A DNA stretch of 64,000 nt from an archaeon (GCA_024256265.1 JACGUK010000003.1:62001-126000), one strand, 5' to 3'. Positions 35,988-44,654 are shown, numbered from the stretch's first letter. Numbers and translations: made by a program. The notes: a model not told the origin generated them from the sequence alone.

Positions 35988-36380
35988 TTAACGGTATGAT
36001 TTCTGCTTTCTTCTCCTCGGACCTGGTCCTCCAAACTTCTTTGGCTCTGTACGCCTTGGGTCTCCAGCTAGAAGATGTTTATTGAACTCGTCTATCCTCT
36101 GTCTAAATTCAGGACTTTTACTCCAGTCTACAAGAGCTCGAGATATAGCTATAGCAGTAGCTTCAGCCCTACCCATAAAGCCTCCACCTTTTACCTTCAC
36201 ATCTATATTCACCTTATCTCTAATATCGCCAGCCAATAATAAGGGAGTGAGTATAACTTCTCTTGCCACCTCGGGCATGATCAGCTCTGCAGGGACTCTG
36301 TTTATCCTAACCTTACCGCTTCCAGCAGAGATAGTAGCAGTTGCCCTTGCTGTCTTCCTTGAGCCTGAGTATAGCTTCAC
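35988..36380 (-). CDS. rps9: Ribosomal protein S9
   Basis: About 130 residues. SRKTARATATI, GFMGRAEATAIAISRAL and the basic GGPGPRRRKQKSYR tail are diagnostic. The frame stays open to 36431, overlapping rpl13 by 38 nt; I prefer GTG 36380 because the protein then begins MKLYSGSRKTA like its homologues. GTG 36401 and TTG 36392 are alternatives. Confidence 0.93.
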   Translation of the reverse strand: MKLYSGSRKTARATATISAGSGKVRINRVPAELIMPEVAREVILTPLLLAGDIRDKVNIDVKVKGGGFMGRAEATAIAISRALVDWSKSPEFRQRIDEFNKHLLAGDPRRTEPKKFGGPGPRRRKQKSYR

Positions 36381-36393
36381 ATTAGAGCTCAAT

Positions 36394-36837
36394 CTAATCA
36401 CTCTTCCAACCCAGCCTTGAAGATAACTCACCTAATGTAAGATAAAAAGATAAAGGCTTCTTTGCTATAGCATCTTCAAATTTGGTCTTTTCAAAAGATT
36501 TGTACTGATCAGGTATGCCTACATATACTCTTAATCTTTTCAAAGCCTCTAAACCTTTGGCTTTGCGCTTTGGAAGCATCCCACGGACCATCTTTGTCAG
36601 TATAGTATCAGGTCTTCTTGGATGAAAAGGACCATGACGAGGGTTTATTACGCTACCTATTTCTAATTTCTTTAAATACTCATTTATGATGCTTGACTTA
36701 CTGCCTGATAGCAAGGCTTTCTCAGCATTCACAACAATTACTTTATTCCCTCTTAGCAAGGATTTTGCTATATAAGAAGATAACCTTCCAGCTATATGCC
36801 CTTCTGCATCTACAACTATAATTTTAGTACTCTCCAT
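36394..36837 (-). CDS. rpl13: Ribosomal protein L13
   Basis: About 147 residues from ATG 36837, which directly follows the rpl18e stop. VVDAEGHIAGRLSSYIAK, HPRRPDTILTKMVRGMLP and KRKAKGLEALKRLRVYVG are typical. Confidence 0.95.
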   Translation of the reverse strand: MESTKIIVVDAEGHIAGRLSSYIAKSLLRGNKVIVVNAEKALLSGSKSSIINEYLKKLEIGSVINPRHGPFHPRRPDTILTKMVRGMLPKRKAKGLEALKRLRVYVGIPDQYKSFEKTKFEDAIAKKPLSFYLTLGELSSRLGWKSD

Positions 36838-36838
36838 A

Positions 36839-37198
36839 CTAACCGCCAATCAAGATCACTCCTTTCCCATCAGGAAATTTCTCTATGAACTCACCCAAAC
36901 TCATAGCCTTGCCACCTGCCTTCTGAATCTTCCAAGAGCCTTTCTCTGAAAAGCTATAAGCTCCCACAGTTACTTTATGTGAAATAATGCCACCTCCAAG
37001 AACCTTGCCAGGCACAAGTATCAAATCGTCCTCTTTTGTCAGTCGAGAGATCTTTCCTACGTTCACTGATGGTCTTCTTGCACTGGACTTCAATAAATAT
37101 TCCATAGTAGCAAGCCAGATAGGAGAGTTGCTCTTCTTGTATGCTTGCCTTAAATTGCGGATGGCACTATTCAAAATAGGATTTTCAATTCTGCTCAA
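36839..37198 (-). CDS. rpl18e: Ribosomal protein L18e
   Basis: 119 residues. RPSVNVGKISRLTKEDDLILVPGKVLGGG spans the conserved core (seen at about 42-70). Start is TTG 37198, one base after the rpoD stop. Confidence 0.95.
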   Translation of the reverse strand: MSRIENPILNSAIRNLRQAYKKSNSPIWLATMEYLLKSSARRPSVNVGKISRLTKEDDLILVPGKVLGGGIISHKVTVGAYSFSEKGSWKIQKAGGKAMSLGEFIEKFPDGKGVILIGG

Positions 37199-37199
37199 A

Positions 37200-37838
37200 C
37201 TACTTCACACTCTTTGACTTTTCTTCGAATTCTAAAAGCTTCTTATGTAGGATTTCAACTGCTTTAGTTAAGATTTCGCTGGCTGGCAATGAGCCTGAAG
37301 ATTCGATATATAGCATGTAATTATCCTCCTCTTCAGAAATAGGCTTAAGGACTGAGGCTATTGTGGGTTGCCACTTTGCGTGCTCCTTCCCTTTTCCTAA
37401 TCTGGCATATGCTTCAAGTTTTATCGCCTGCCTAGGAGCAAGCTTGACTATAGGTATAGAGTTGCTTATGGGCTTCACAAACTCATCTTCAGATTTCAAA
37501 TCACCAGAGTACACAACCCTAGTCTTATCAGTGGCTTCAGCATCTAAAACGAGAAGAACTCTACATTTAGGGCAACCTAAAGCGCTCTTACAGTCACATT
37601 CTTCTGGTAGAACATATCTTGTAAGGTCAGTCTTTAGAGGAATCAGACCGAGTCTATGGGCTATAAGCTCATCATACATTATGGAAGAGTTCTCAAGTAT
37701 AACAACCTCATCAATAGCCATCGTAGGCACTTCGGAGATTGCAAAACGGCGTATCGCATTCACGTAACCTCTATGAATGCCCTTGATTATAACTCTGATC
37801 TTTGTTTCATCATGCTCTAATACTTGTAAATCCACCAA
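37200..37838 (-). CDS. rpoD: RNA polymerase subunit D (Rpb3-like)
   Basis: 212 residues. HRGYVNAIRRFAISEVPTMAID is the dimerisation motif; SIMYDELIAHRLGLIPLKTD follows. Cysteines ECDCKSALGCPKC near 130 could bind zinc or one Fe-S cluster, as in some archaeal RpoD proteins. Confidence 0.95.
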   Translation of the reverse strand: MVDLQVLEHDETKIRVIIKGIHRGYVNAIRRFAISEVPTMAIDEVVILENSSIMYDELIAHRLGLIPLKTDLTRYVLPEECDCKSALGCPKCRVLLVLDAEATDKTRVVYSGDLKSEDEFVKPISNSIPIVKLAPRQAIKLEAYARLGKGKEHAKWQPTIASVLKPISEEEDNYMLYIESSGSLPASEILTKAVEILHKKLLEFEEKSKSVK

Positions 37839-37885
37839 GACTAAGAACCTCTTATCAACCTTAATGCTATTTTAGGCTCAATCTC

Positions 37886-38293
37886 TTAAGCTCTTCTACC
37901 TCTTCTACCACCTGGTTTCCTAGTCGTATCATGAGGAATAGGTGTGCAGTCTTCTATTCGCCCTATCTTAAAGCCTGAGCGAGCCAAGGCTCTGATAGCT
38001 GCTTGAGCGCCTGGGCCTGGAGTCCTAGGACCTGTACCCCCTACAGCACGAACTTTTATATGAATAGAATTTATGCCCTTTGCTTTGGCTATATCAGCTA
38101 CAGCAGTAGCTGATTTCATGGCAGCATAAGGAGACGATTCAAGCCTATCTGCCTTTACATGCCTTCCTCCTGAGCTGAAGGCTATTGTCTCAGCACCAGT
38201 CAAGTCAGTTATATGCACTATAGTATTGTTGTAAGAGCTATATATGTGGGCTACTCCCCATCTCTCTTTTGCTTCTACACCTTTCTCACTCAT
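37886..38293 (-). CDS. rps11: Ribosomal protein S11
   Basis: About 135 residues from ATG 38293 ([12 protein letters not shown]). The open frame continues upstream into rps4, which I discount. [22 protein letters not shown] and the [19 protein letters not shown] stretch identify it. Confidence 0.95.
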   Translation of the reverse strand: MSEKGVEAKERWGVAHIYSSYNNTIVHITDLTGAETIAFSSGGRHVKADRLESSPYAAMKSATAVADIAKAKGINSIHIKVRAVGGTGPRTPGPGAQAAIRALARSGFKIGRIEDCTPIPHDTTRKPGGRRGRRA

Positions 38294-38303
38294 TTTATTC
38301 ACC

Positions 38304-38807
38304 TCAAGCAGATAATGTACGACCTCTAAGAGTGCTACTCTCACTTAACTTAACCTTCTCCTCCTCTTCTCTTTTGACTATGTACCCAGGTCTTGTGACG
38401 ATTTCATCTCCTATCATTATATGCCCATGAGTTATCATTTGACGAGATTGGTAAGGCGATAAAGCTATGCCTTTTTTCCATACTACAGTTTGAAGGCGTC
38501 TCTCCAATAGATTCTCAACAGTCAAGCCAAGAACGTCGTCTAAGCTTGATTCTATTCCTACTATTCCCATCTTACTTAAGGATGATAAAAGTTCTTTCTC
38601 CTTTTTCGCCCTTATCTCATGAGGCTCGGCTAGAAGCATCCTTGCTTGCTTTCTTATCCTTGAAAGTTCTGTATGTGTTTTCCATAGTTCACGCTTATTT
38701 CTCAGTCCATAAGTGCCTACTATGTATAGCTCTTGAGATAATTGATCGCTACGCCAAGGATGCTTTGGTGCAGAGTACTTCTTACGAGGTTTTCTAGGGT
38801 CGCCCAT
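38304..38807 (-). CDS. rps4: Ribosomal protein S4
   Basis: About 167 residues from ATG 38807 ([11 protein letters not shown]), preceded by AAGGTGATC. S4 core domain: [34 protein letters not shown]. Nucleates 30S assembly. Confidence 0.95.
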   Translation of the reverse strand: MGDPRKPRKKYSAPKHPWRSDQLSQELYIVGTYGLRNKRELWKTHTELSRIRKQARMLLAEPHEIRAKKEKELLSSLSKMGIVGIESSLDDVLGLTVENLLERRLQTVVWKKGIALSPYQSRQMITHGHIMIGDEIVTRPGYIVKREEEEKVKLSESSTLRGRTLSA

Positions 38808-38820
38808 GAAGATCACCTTA

Positions 38821-39270
38821 TTACTTTGCCTCTTTTCTCACACCTACAGCTCTACCCTTTCTCCCAGTAGTTCTTGTACGCTGCCCTCTTACCTTCAAGC
38901 CTAAGGAATGCCTTACACCACGCCAACTTGTTAGCATCTTTTCACGCTCTATCTCCGTCTTTAAAATGAAATTCAAGTCTGAACTTATATAGTGAGTGTT
39001 AATGCCTGTTTCTGGGTCTTTCTTATGGTTTAACATAAAAGTTGGAATGCCTATCTTAGTTGGATCCTTAAGGCATTCTTGAACTTCAGAAATCTGCCTA
39101 TCATTAAGGTTTCCTAATCTCATTCTGCTATCTATCTTAAGAGCATTCACAATAGCATTGGCTAAATTATAACTTACACCTTTAATATCGGCTAGAGCAA
39201 TTGCTACCTTTTTCGTTCCATCCAAATCTTTCCCAGCAACTCTAACTATATGCTTGAATTCTGAAGACAA
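38821..39270 (-). CDS. rps13: Ribosomal protein S13
   Basis: 149 residues. HIVRVAGKDLDGTKKV at the start, SWRGVRHSLGLKVRGQRT near the end. Start TTG 39270. First gene of the long operon; an AT-rich promoter lies at 39271-39370. Confidence 0.95.
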   Translation of the reverse strand: MSSEFKHIVRVAGKDLDGTKKVAIALADIKGVSYNLANAIVNALKIDSRMRLGNLNDRQISEVQECLKDPTKIGIPTFMLNHKKDPETGINTHYISSDLNFILKTEIEREKMLTSWRGVRHSLGLKVRGQRTRTTGRKGRAVGVRKEAK

Positions 39271-39370
39271 GGATTATACACTTTATGTGAATATTTTGCC
39301 CCAAACATCTATTATAAATATTTGCTGTTAATATAAATGGCTTTTTGATCACAAAATATTGAATAATCCC

Positions 39371-40312
39371 TCATAATGGCACTTCGATGGAGTCCACTTT
39401 CCCATCCCCATTCAAATCAAACCCACGAATCACTATAGCCCATGTTCTTTCGCCACGATAGTTCTTTAAGACTTCTTTAGCAAAGTTCGTTATAGCTATG
39501 ACTGCTGACTTTGTGCCTATATATCTTAGCCCTGCTAAGACGATTATGCTCTTCTTTTCATCGTAAGGATTTGGTATTTTAGCTATAAGCCCGTCACGAT
39601 CGCCGTTGAACATCCTTCCTTGTGCATCTAATAGTCCAGCCCAGTAATTTTGCTCATTAAATTTTATAGGCAGATGCTTATTGACATCTGCAGTGATAAG
39701 GTTCGTACCAGGACCACCTATCAAGATAAGATTATTCTTTTCTTCCTTCTCTGCTTTGACATCGGCATCGAGCTTGACAACGAAATCGTTTGGCATTTTA
39801 CTGAATTGTCCAAGGAAGAAAGCTAGTTGAACTGCGTAATGCCCATCCCTTGCAGATGCCTTATATGGACCATGAGGTTCAGGAGAGCCTACGACTATAC
39901 GCCCATCAAAAGTACTTGAGTCTAAAAACTCATTAAAGAAAGAGATGATCTTCTCATCCATAAAGGCTAAGCCTGAAAGGTTAAGCCTTCTTTCACCAAA
40001 TGGTAGCTCAACACCAAAAGCTGGCTGAGTTACTTTATAGTACTTAGCCAATGCCCCTTTTATGAACTCCTCTCTCTCAATGGATAATAACCCTATTTTA
40101 TGTAACTGCCTTATATGATAGTAGACCTTTTGCTCATAAATCTTGAGAAACTTCGCTATCTCAGCAGGGTACATAGGCTTTTGGGCAAGAAGATTAAGGA
40201 TCTTCCAACTAAGGGGGTTTAGGGCAGGCTTCATCATCGATGGTTCATCGAAGATCAGAATGCTCTTCATCAACCCATCTTTTTCCTTGATTATGGTAAG
40301 CTCCTTTCCCAT
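39371..40312 (-). CDS. Winged-helix protein fused to an S-layer-like C-terminus
   Basis: 313 residues. Residues about 30-95 form an ArsR-like winged helix (WKILNLLAQKPMYPAEIAKFLKI then VYYHIRQLHKIGLL). The rest (110-313) has no DNA-binding look: it holds LIGGPGTNLITADVN, like the GGPxxN segment of archaeal S-layer-type surface domains, and ends with FDLNGDGKVDSIEVP, a calcium-binding EF-hand/dockerin-like loop. No signal peptide or membrane helix is visible. A sensor whose ligand-binding part was borrowed from a surface protein is my reading; uncertain. Confidence 0.6.
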   Translation of the reverse strand: MGKELTIIKEKDGLMKSILIFDEPSMMKPALNPLSWKILNLLAQKPMYPAEIAKFLKIYEQKVYYHIRQLHKIGLLSIEREEFIKGALAKYYKVTQPAFGVELPFGERRLNLSGLAFMDEKIISFFNEFLDSSTFDGRIVVGSPEPHGPYKASARDGHYAVQLAFFLGQFSKMPNDFVVKLDADVKAEKEEKNNLILIGGPGTNLITADVNKHLPIKFNEQNYWAGLLDAQGRMFNGDRDGLIAKIPNPYDEKKSIIVLAGLRYIGTKSAVIAITNFAKEVLKNYRGERTWAIVIRGFDLNGDGKVDSIEVPL

Positions 40313-40477
40313 AAGTGAACTTAATGAAGGACTATTATAAATGGTTTTTTAGTGGTCAATAGAAAAAATTTATTTAAAGAACAAAATCAAGATAGCCCAT
40401 CCAAAAAGAGATTATAACGGCAATATATTAAAGTGCTGTGGAATTTTTAAATCTGTTTATACAAACCAGACTAGGCT

Positions 40478-42238
40478 ATGTGCGGGATCATAGGATATAT
40501 AGGCGATAAAGATGTAACTCCTATTTTATTGAATGGGATAAGGAGGCTCGAATACAGAGGTTACGACTCTTGGGGTTTCGCTATTATTCAAGATGAAATC
40601 AGCTTAATAAAGAGCACAGGAAAGATAAGTGAAGACGAGTTAAATCCATTAGAACTAAAGGGAAAGATAGGCATTGCCCATACAAGATGGGCTACTCATG
40701 GCGGCGTTACAAAAGAGAATGCTCATCCACATACTTCATGTGAAAAAGAAATAGCTATAGTCCATAATGGGATAATAGAAAACTATCAAGAAATTAAGAG
40801 ATCTTTATTGGCTGAAGGTCATAACTTCACAAGCCAGACTGACAGCGAGGTAATAGCACACCTTCTTGAGAGATATTATCGTAAGTCTAAGGACATAAAA
40901 AAGGCTCTTTTAGCAACTGTCAAGAAGATCAAGGGAAACTTTGCTTTCCTTGCAATCTTTCAAGATGATTCTAGCATGATAGTAGGAGCAAGAAAAGATT
41001 CTCCCCTTGTGGTAGGTATAGGAAAAGATGAATTCTTCTTGGCTAGCGATGTTCTCTCCTTTGTCGAGTACACTGATAAAGTGATCTTCTTGGATAACTT
41101 AGAGGCAGTGATGGCTAAAAAAGATTCATTGAGAATATTCGATTTTAAAGGGAAAGAAGTTCAAAAAGGTATAACACAAGTAGCATGGGAAGCTTACGAT
41201 GTATCGAAGAAGGAGTTTGCTCATTATACCCTTAAGGAGATTTATGAGCAATCGAGCACTGTAAAGAGTTCACTTTACCAAGACCCAATAAAGTCAAGAG
41301 AGTTCTGTGAATCTATTAAGGGAGCTAAGAAATTGTTCATCACAGCTTCTGGTACTAGCTTTCATGCAGGGCTCTTAGCAAGGTACCTATTCTCAAAAAT
41401 CTCAAAGGTTTATTGTGAAGCCATCTTGGCAAGTGAGTTCAGTCAGATAATAGATTGGGTAGACAAAGATGCAATTGTTCTAGCTATTTCTCAGAGTGGT
41501 GAGACTGCTGATGTTCTAAATGCTGTTAAGGAAGCGAAAGAAAAGGGAGCAAAGATCCTTTCCATAGTTAATGCCATGAATTCAACTCTCGATAGAGAGA
41601 GTGATCTCACACTTTATATAAACTGTGGTCCAGAGATAGGTGTTGCAGCAACTAAGAGCTTCACAGCTCAACTAACATTGATCTATCTTCTTGCCTTTAC
41701 TATGGCTGATGAGGTTATTGGTGTAAATAAGCTTAGAAGGCTTAACGATTACGTTGAATCTATTCTCAAAGAAGAAGATAAGGTGATAGAGATAGCAGAG
41801 AAGTACAAAAGCATTAACGACTTTTACTTCATAGGCAGATCTATTCACTACCCAATAGCATTGGAGGGAGCTCTAAAGCTTAAAGAACTCTCTTACATTC
41901 ATGCTGAGGGAATGGCTGCTGGGGAGTTAAAGCATGGTACTCTTGCTTTGATAGATAGCAAAACTCCTGTTGTAGTCCTTAACCCTCAGGATAATACTTA
42001 CCATGAGACTCTTAGTAATGCATTGGAGATGAAGGCTAGAGGAGCGAAGATAATAGGAGTCTCAAATTTAAATAATGAAGTTTATGATGATCTCATCCTT
42101 TTGCCAAAGGTTGAAGAATCTCTCTACCCTATAATAGAAGTTATACCTATGCAGATGCTTGCATACCATATAGCCATCAATAGAGGGGCAGATGTCGATA
42201 GACCAAGGAATCTTGCAAAATCTGTTACTGTAAAGTAA
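40478..42238 (+). CDS. glmS: Glucosamine-6-phosphate synthase (glutamine-hydrolysing)
   Basis: 586 residues. MCGIIGYIG with Cys2 as the glutaminase nucleophile, THGGVTKENAHPH, then two SIS domains with ASGTSFHAGLLA, SQSGETADVL and the C-terminal LAKSVTVK. Makes glucosamine-6-phosphate for surface glycans. Monocistronic. TATA-like TTTTTAAATC lies about 28 nt before the ATG. Confidence 0.96.
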   Translation: MCGIIGYIGDKDVTPILLNGIRRLEYRGYDSWGFAIIQDEISLIKSTGKISEDELNPLELKGKIGIAHTRWATHGGVTKENAHPHTSCEKEIAIVHNGIIENYQEIKRSLLAEGHNFTSQTDSEVIAHLLERYYRKSKDIKKALLATVKKIKGNFAFLAIFQDDSSMIVGARKDSPLVVGIGKDEFFLASDVLSFVEYTDKVIFLDNLEAVMAKKDSLRIFDFKGKEVQKGITQVAWEAYDVSKKEFAHYTLKEIYEQSSTVKSSLYQDPIKSREFCESIKGAKKLFITASGTSFHAGLLARYLFSKISKVYCEAILASEFSQIIDWVDKDAIVLAISQSGETADVLNAVKEAKEKGAKILSIVNAMNSTLDRESDLTLYINCGPEIGVAATKSFTAQLTLIYLLAFTMADEVIGVNKLRRLNDYVESILKEEDKVIEIAEKYKSINDFYFIGRSIHYPIALEGALKLKELSYIHAEGMAAGELKHGTLALIDSKTPVVVLNPQDNTYHETLSNALEMKARGAKIIGVSNLNNEVYDDLILLPKVEESLYPIIEVIPMQMLAYHIAINRGADVDRPRNLAKSVTVK

Positions 42239-42244
42239 GCCTCA

Positions 42245-42493
42245 CTAAGTGGCTGTATAGACTATATCTCCCTCTCTAACTCTTTGAACTACCTTCAGAC
42301 CTATAGATTTTCCAGCCTCAGCAAGTTGAACATCCTTATGCTGTATCTGCATCGACTCTACTATCTGCTCGAAGTTAGTTGTGCTACCCTTTATGAGAAT
42401 CTTATCTCCAATTTTTATAGGTGCTTTTAGCTCTACAATAGCTACCTCTATCTTCGGATAATAATGTGTAATCTTTCCTAATTCCTTCATCAC
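42245..42493 (-). CDS. Small EF-Tu domain-2-like protein
   Basis: 82 residues forming one beta-barrel like domain II of translation GTPases: LGKITHYYPKIEVAIVEL, IKIGDKILIKG, and VGLKV-type GLKVVQRVREGD. No GTPase domain. These stand-alone proteins are widespread in archaea and bacteria and often neighbour U32 peptidases; function not settled. Convergent with glmS. Confidence 0.8.
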   Translation of the reverse strand: MMKELGKITHYYPKIEVAIVELKAPIKIGDKILIKGSTTNFEQIVESMQIQHKDVQLAEAGKSIGLKVVQRVREGDIVYTAT

Positions 42494-42768
42494 GTCTAAC
42501 TATACTAACATGATGTATATTAAATTTAATAGTATCATGGAATAAAAATTTTCATATTGGAAATTGTAGATGAAGTGAAAGTCAAAATTCAATGGACTCG
42601 TATATGAAAAATCTATCGCGATGCCATTAAATAGCCCTTAATAAGTCAGCTATTGTTTTGGTAAATTATGCAATCAAAATTTTTGATTCTGCTCAGGATT
42701 ATAGCTAATGTAAGCAAACAGTTTAATCTAACATATGTTTTTATATTGATGATTAGAAAAGGAATCTA

Positions 42769-42954
42769 ATGAGCAAAGTCACTGAATTTGAGCATATCGC
42801 TCACGCAATAGTCGCCAAAAGACATCCTCCATTATACTTAATGCATATATTCAGAGCAAGGAAGTCGCATAATGTTGTTGCTGAATACATCAGACATTAT
42901 TCAAAGAAGGGAGAGATCGTTTTTGATGTTCAGAATAATTCTACCCACCCATAA
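42769..42954 (+). pseudogene. N-terminal relic of a DNA methyltransferase
   Basis: Sixty-one codons. HPPLYLMHIFRARKSHNVVAEYIRHYS resembles the start of adenine-specific DNA methylases of the HPPLYLxHKYWARKPxNVV type. The frame dies where the DPFxGSG cofactor loop should come: it reads FDVQNNSTHP then stop. No continuation is visible in any frame. So this is probably a decayed fragment left by an element or a restriction-modification locus. Confidence 0.55.
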
Positions 42955-42971
42955 TCCAAATCCCTAATTCA

Positions 42972-42984
42972 TGGGTTCAAATCC
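42972..42984 (+). repeat. T-arm-like tRNA fragment
   Basis: TGGGTTCAAATCC is identical to 13 bases of the tRNA-Ser T arm (44544-44556). The 3' side of the stem is degenerate (CCACA) and no D or anticodon arm precedes it. Possibly an old attachment-site remnant; T-arm consensus makes chance or another tRNA source possible. Confidence 0.4.
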
Positions 42985-43032
42985 ACATATAGGCTAGCAA
43001 TCCTTAACTACTCGATGCTCTTTGCCTAAATT

Positions 43033-43278
43033 ATGGCATCAAGAACCTTCACTGTTTTGCTAAGGAAGGAAGAAGATTCTCAATGGATAATAGCAGAATG
43101 CCTTGAAGTGCAAGGTGCTGTAAGTCAAGGGAAGAATAGAGAAGAAGCATTAAGGAATATAAAAGAAGCTATTGAAGGCATAATAGAAGCTAGGGCTAAA
43201 TTGTTGAGCGAAGAAGCCAAGGGAGCAGAGCTCGTTGAAATCACCATCAAAGAAGCTCCCAGTCTTGTCTTGGCGTGA
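43033..43278 (+). CDS. hicB: HicB-family antitoxin
   Basis: 81 residues, partial RNase-H-like HicB fold: FTVLLRKEEDSQWIIAECLEVQGAVSQGKNREEALRNIKEAIE is typical. No separate DNA-binding domain at the C-terminus, so autoregulation may need another factor. Followed by hicA with overlapping frames. Confidence 0.88.
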   Translation: MASRTFTVLLRKEEDSQWIIAECLEVQGAVSQGKNREEALRNIKEAIEGIIEARAKLLSEEAKGAELVEITIKEAPSLVLA

Positions 43279-43462
43279 AGTCATCAAAGCGTTACAGAAG
43301 GCTGGTTTTACCATAGCGCATCAAAAGGGTAGTCATATAATATTGAGCAAGCATGGTAAGTTCATAGCTGTACCAAAACATGAGGAAATAGCAAAGGGTA
43401 CCTTGATGAGCATAATCAGGGATGCAGGGCTAACCAAGGAAGAGTTCCTTAAGCTCATTTAG
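43235..43462 (+). CDS. hicA: HicA-family toxin (mRNA interferase)
   Basis: 75 residues, dsRNA-binding-like fold. SWREVIKALQKAGF and the catalytic HQKGSHIIL histidine are intact, then VPKHEEIAKGTLMSIIRDAG. Start is uncertain: TTG 43235 or TTG 43265, both inside hicB, implying coupled translation. Cleaves mRNA when free of HicB. Confidence 0.88.
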   Translation: MKSPSKKLPVLSWREVIKALQKAGFTIAHQKGSHIILSKHGKFIAVPKHEEIAKGTLMSIIRDAGLTKEEFLKLI

Positions 43463-43565
43463 AAGCGTTAGCCTTCTTTACTATCGGATAATAATGTCGA
43501 ATTGGAAGCGTGTACTACATTAGAGCTATTTCTCAACATCTTTACTTTGTTTTGATCTTTTTACT

Positions 43566-43892
43566 TTACTTCTTCATGTAATCTTTGATGCCCTTTACCT
43601 TATCCTCCATAGTCCTAGGCTTGTCTCTTCTATCATCTATTCTAAGGTTAGATTCGACTCTTTTTATTCCAGATTTGAATAAAGCCTCATGGGCTACTCT
43701 TACTGCTTCTAATATAGTCTCGAGCTTATCTGCCTCAAGGACAGTGCCCATAGGAGTGACTTCATACTTTATGCCCTTTACTTCCTTTATGGCATTTATT
43801 GCCATGGCTATCTGCTTTCCTATGCTTGTTGTCCCTAATCCAATAGGAGTTATGCTAAAGTCAGCAATTACAACTATCCTTTCAGGGCTCAT
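43566..43892 (-). CDS. MTH1187/YkoF-like thiamine-binding-type protein
   Basis: About 108 residues from ATG 43892 (MSPERIVVIADFSITP); an upstream start at 43931 is less likely. VIADFSITPIG, SIGKQIAMAINAIKE and YEVTPMGTVLEADKLETILEAV are typical of the COG0011 family, whose members bind thiamine-like ligands. A ThiD-ThiN gene lies at 52917. Confidence 0.85.
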   Translation of the reverse strand: MSPERIVVIADFSITPIGLGTTSIGKQIAMAINAIKEVKGIKYEVTPMGTVLEADKLETILEAVRVAHEALFKSGIKRVESNLRIDDRRDKPRTMEDKVKGIKDYMKK

Positions 43893-43990
43893 AAGGTCGT
43901 GTAAATAATTAAAGCTTAAAAAAGTTACCATTAAATTCTATAGTAAAGGTTTTAAGAATATTAAAGATGAGACACAATAAGTGGAAATAG

Positions 43991-44341
43991 ATGGCTCAAA
44001 AAGTACCTCCTAGAGTTGAGGTTCAAAGGGATGAAAAATATCAAACGATCCTAGTTAGCGGTGTATTCGGGGGGCATAGGCCAGGATTTTTTGAGGCAAT
44101 TCTCTATAGAGATGAATTAGTTGCAGATGAAGCATTAAGCACAGCAGTACCGTCTCCTGAAAAAGTATACTTAAGAAGAACTCTGCAATGCAGACTGGTT
44201 ATGGACCCTTTTCAAGCGAAGAATTTCGCTCAATGGTTAATTCATCACATAAATGAGTATGAGAAGCTTTTCGGAAAGATACCGACACCTGAGGAAGTTA
44301 AACAGCATAGCAAAGGAGAAGGACCAAGTCCATATTTATGA
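43991..44341 (+). CDS. DUF3467-type protein
   Basis: 116 residues. YQTILVSGVFGGHRPGFFEAILYRDEL and the C-terminal AKNFAQWLIHHINEYEKLFG match the DUF3467 family, a small widespread domain of unknown function. Directly upstream of tRNA-Ser. Confidence 0.75.
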   Translation: MAQKVPPRVEVQRDEKYQTILVSGVFGGHRPGFFEAILYRDELVADEALSTAVPSPEKVYLRRTLQCRLVMDPFQAKNFAQWLIHHINEYEKLFGKIPTPEEVKQHSKGEGPSPYL

Positions 44342-44442
44342 TAAAAAGGTGAACAGCATGGACATGTCACTTGAACCAAAATTAGAAAACCTTAATATTC
44401 CTAATCACATTCTAGATTACGCCGGGATTCCCTAGCCTGGTA

Positions 44443-44479
44443 AGCTAAGGAGACTTGACAAAGTCTCTACAGCCTAGTA
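44443..44479 (+). other. tRNA-Ser intron 1, D loop
   Basis: Thirty-seven nt. CTGG (44437-44440) pairs CTAG (44474-44477); both bulges read TAA. The intron contains GCT/AGC and a seven-pair hairpin GAGACTT-GACA-AAGTCTC. Confidence 0.75.
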
Positions 44480-44487
44480 AGGGGCAG

Positions 44488-44500
44488 ATTCGAAGCCTAG
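44488..44500 (+). other. tRNA-Ser intron 2, anticodon stem (29/30)
   Basis: Thirteen nt, same length and layout as the tRNA-Arg stem intron. GGGC (44482-44485) pairs GCCT (44495-44498); bulges AGA and AGG. Confidence 0.75.
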
Positions 44501-44508
44501 GCCTGGAG

Positions 44509-44519
44509 TGTTCACAATT
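44509..44519 (+). other. tRNA-Ser intron 3, position 37/38
   Basis: Eleven nt at the canonical site. Its removal gives a seven-base anticodon loop, but bulge-helix-bulge pairing is poor, so ends are approximate. Confidence 0.6.
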
Positions 44520-44560
44520 AGCCTGTGGCCTATTTAGGCCTCGTGGGTTCAAATCCCACT

Positions 44561-44590
44561 CCCGGCGCCTAATCACAGGCGCAACTCCTA
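44561..44590 (+). repeat. Degenerate direct repeat, left copy, at tRNA-Ser 3' end
   Basis: Thirty bases starting in the acceptor stem; 23 of 30 match 45841-45870 without gaps, 1280 nt away. cysK is the only gene between the copies. Confidence 0.5.
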
Positions 44591-44654
44591 TAACAACGTT
44601 ATATTTAAATCGGTAATTAGTTTAAGGTCAGGCTATGCTAAAAGGTGAAATGAT

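Larger units (their letters stand above)
44421..44567 (+). tRNA. tRNA-Ser(GGA) with three apparent introns
   Basis: 147 nt. Acceptor GCCGGGA pairs TCCCGGC, discriminator G 44567; T arm GTGGG-TTCAAAT-CCCAC; long variable arm GGCCTATTTAGGCC (44527-44540), so type II. Removing 44443-44479, 44488-44500 and 44509-44519 leaves 86 nt with D stem CCCT/AGGG, anticodon stem CAGGC/GCCTG and loop CTGGAGA, anticodon GGA. First and second introns have good bulge-helix-bulge pairing (CTGG/CTAG; GGGC/GCCT). CCA is not encoded. Confidence 0.85.

Noticed and set aside
44450..44468. Hairpin GAGAC-TTGACAA-GTCTC, which looks like a tRNA-Val(GAC) anticodon arm.
   Set aside because: The surrounding acceptor, long variable arm and discriminator fit serine, and the hairpin lies within a D-loop intron with good splice geometry.
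44481..44526. Alternative reading as tRNA-Ser(CGA) with loop TTCGAAG and two introns.
   Set aside because: It leaves an A-C mismatch at 31-39 and no base for position 26. The three-intron GGA reading restores every pair.
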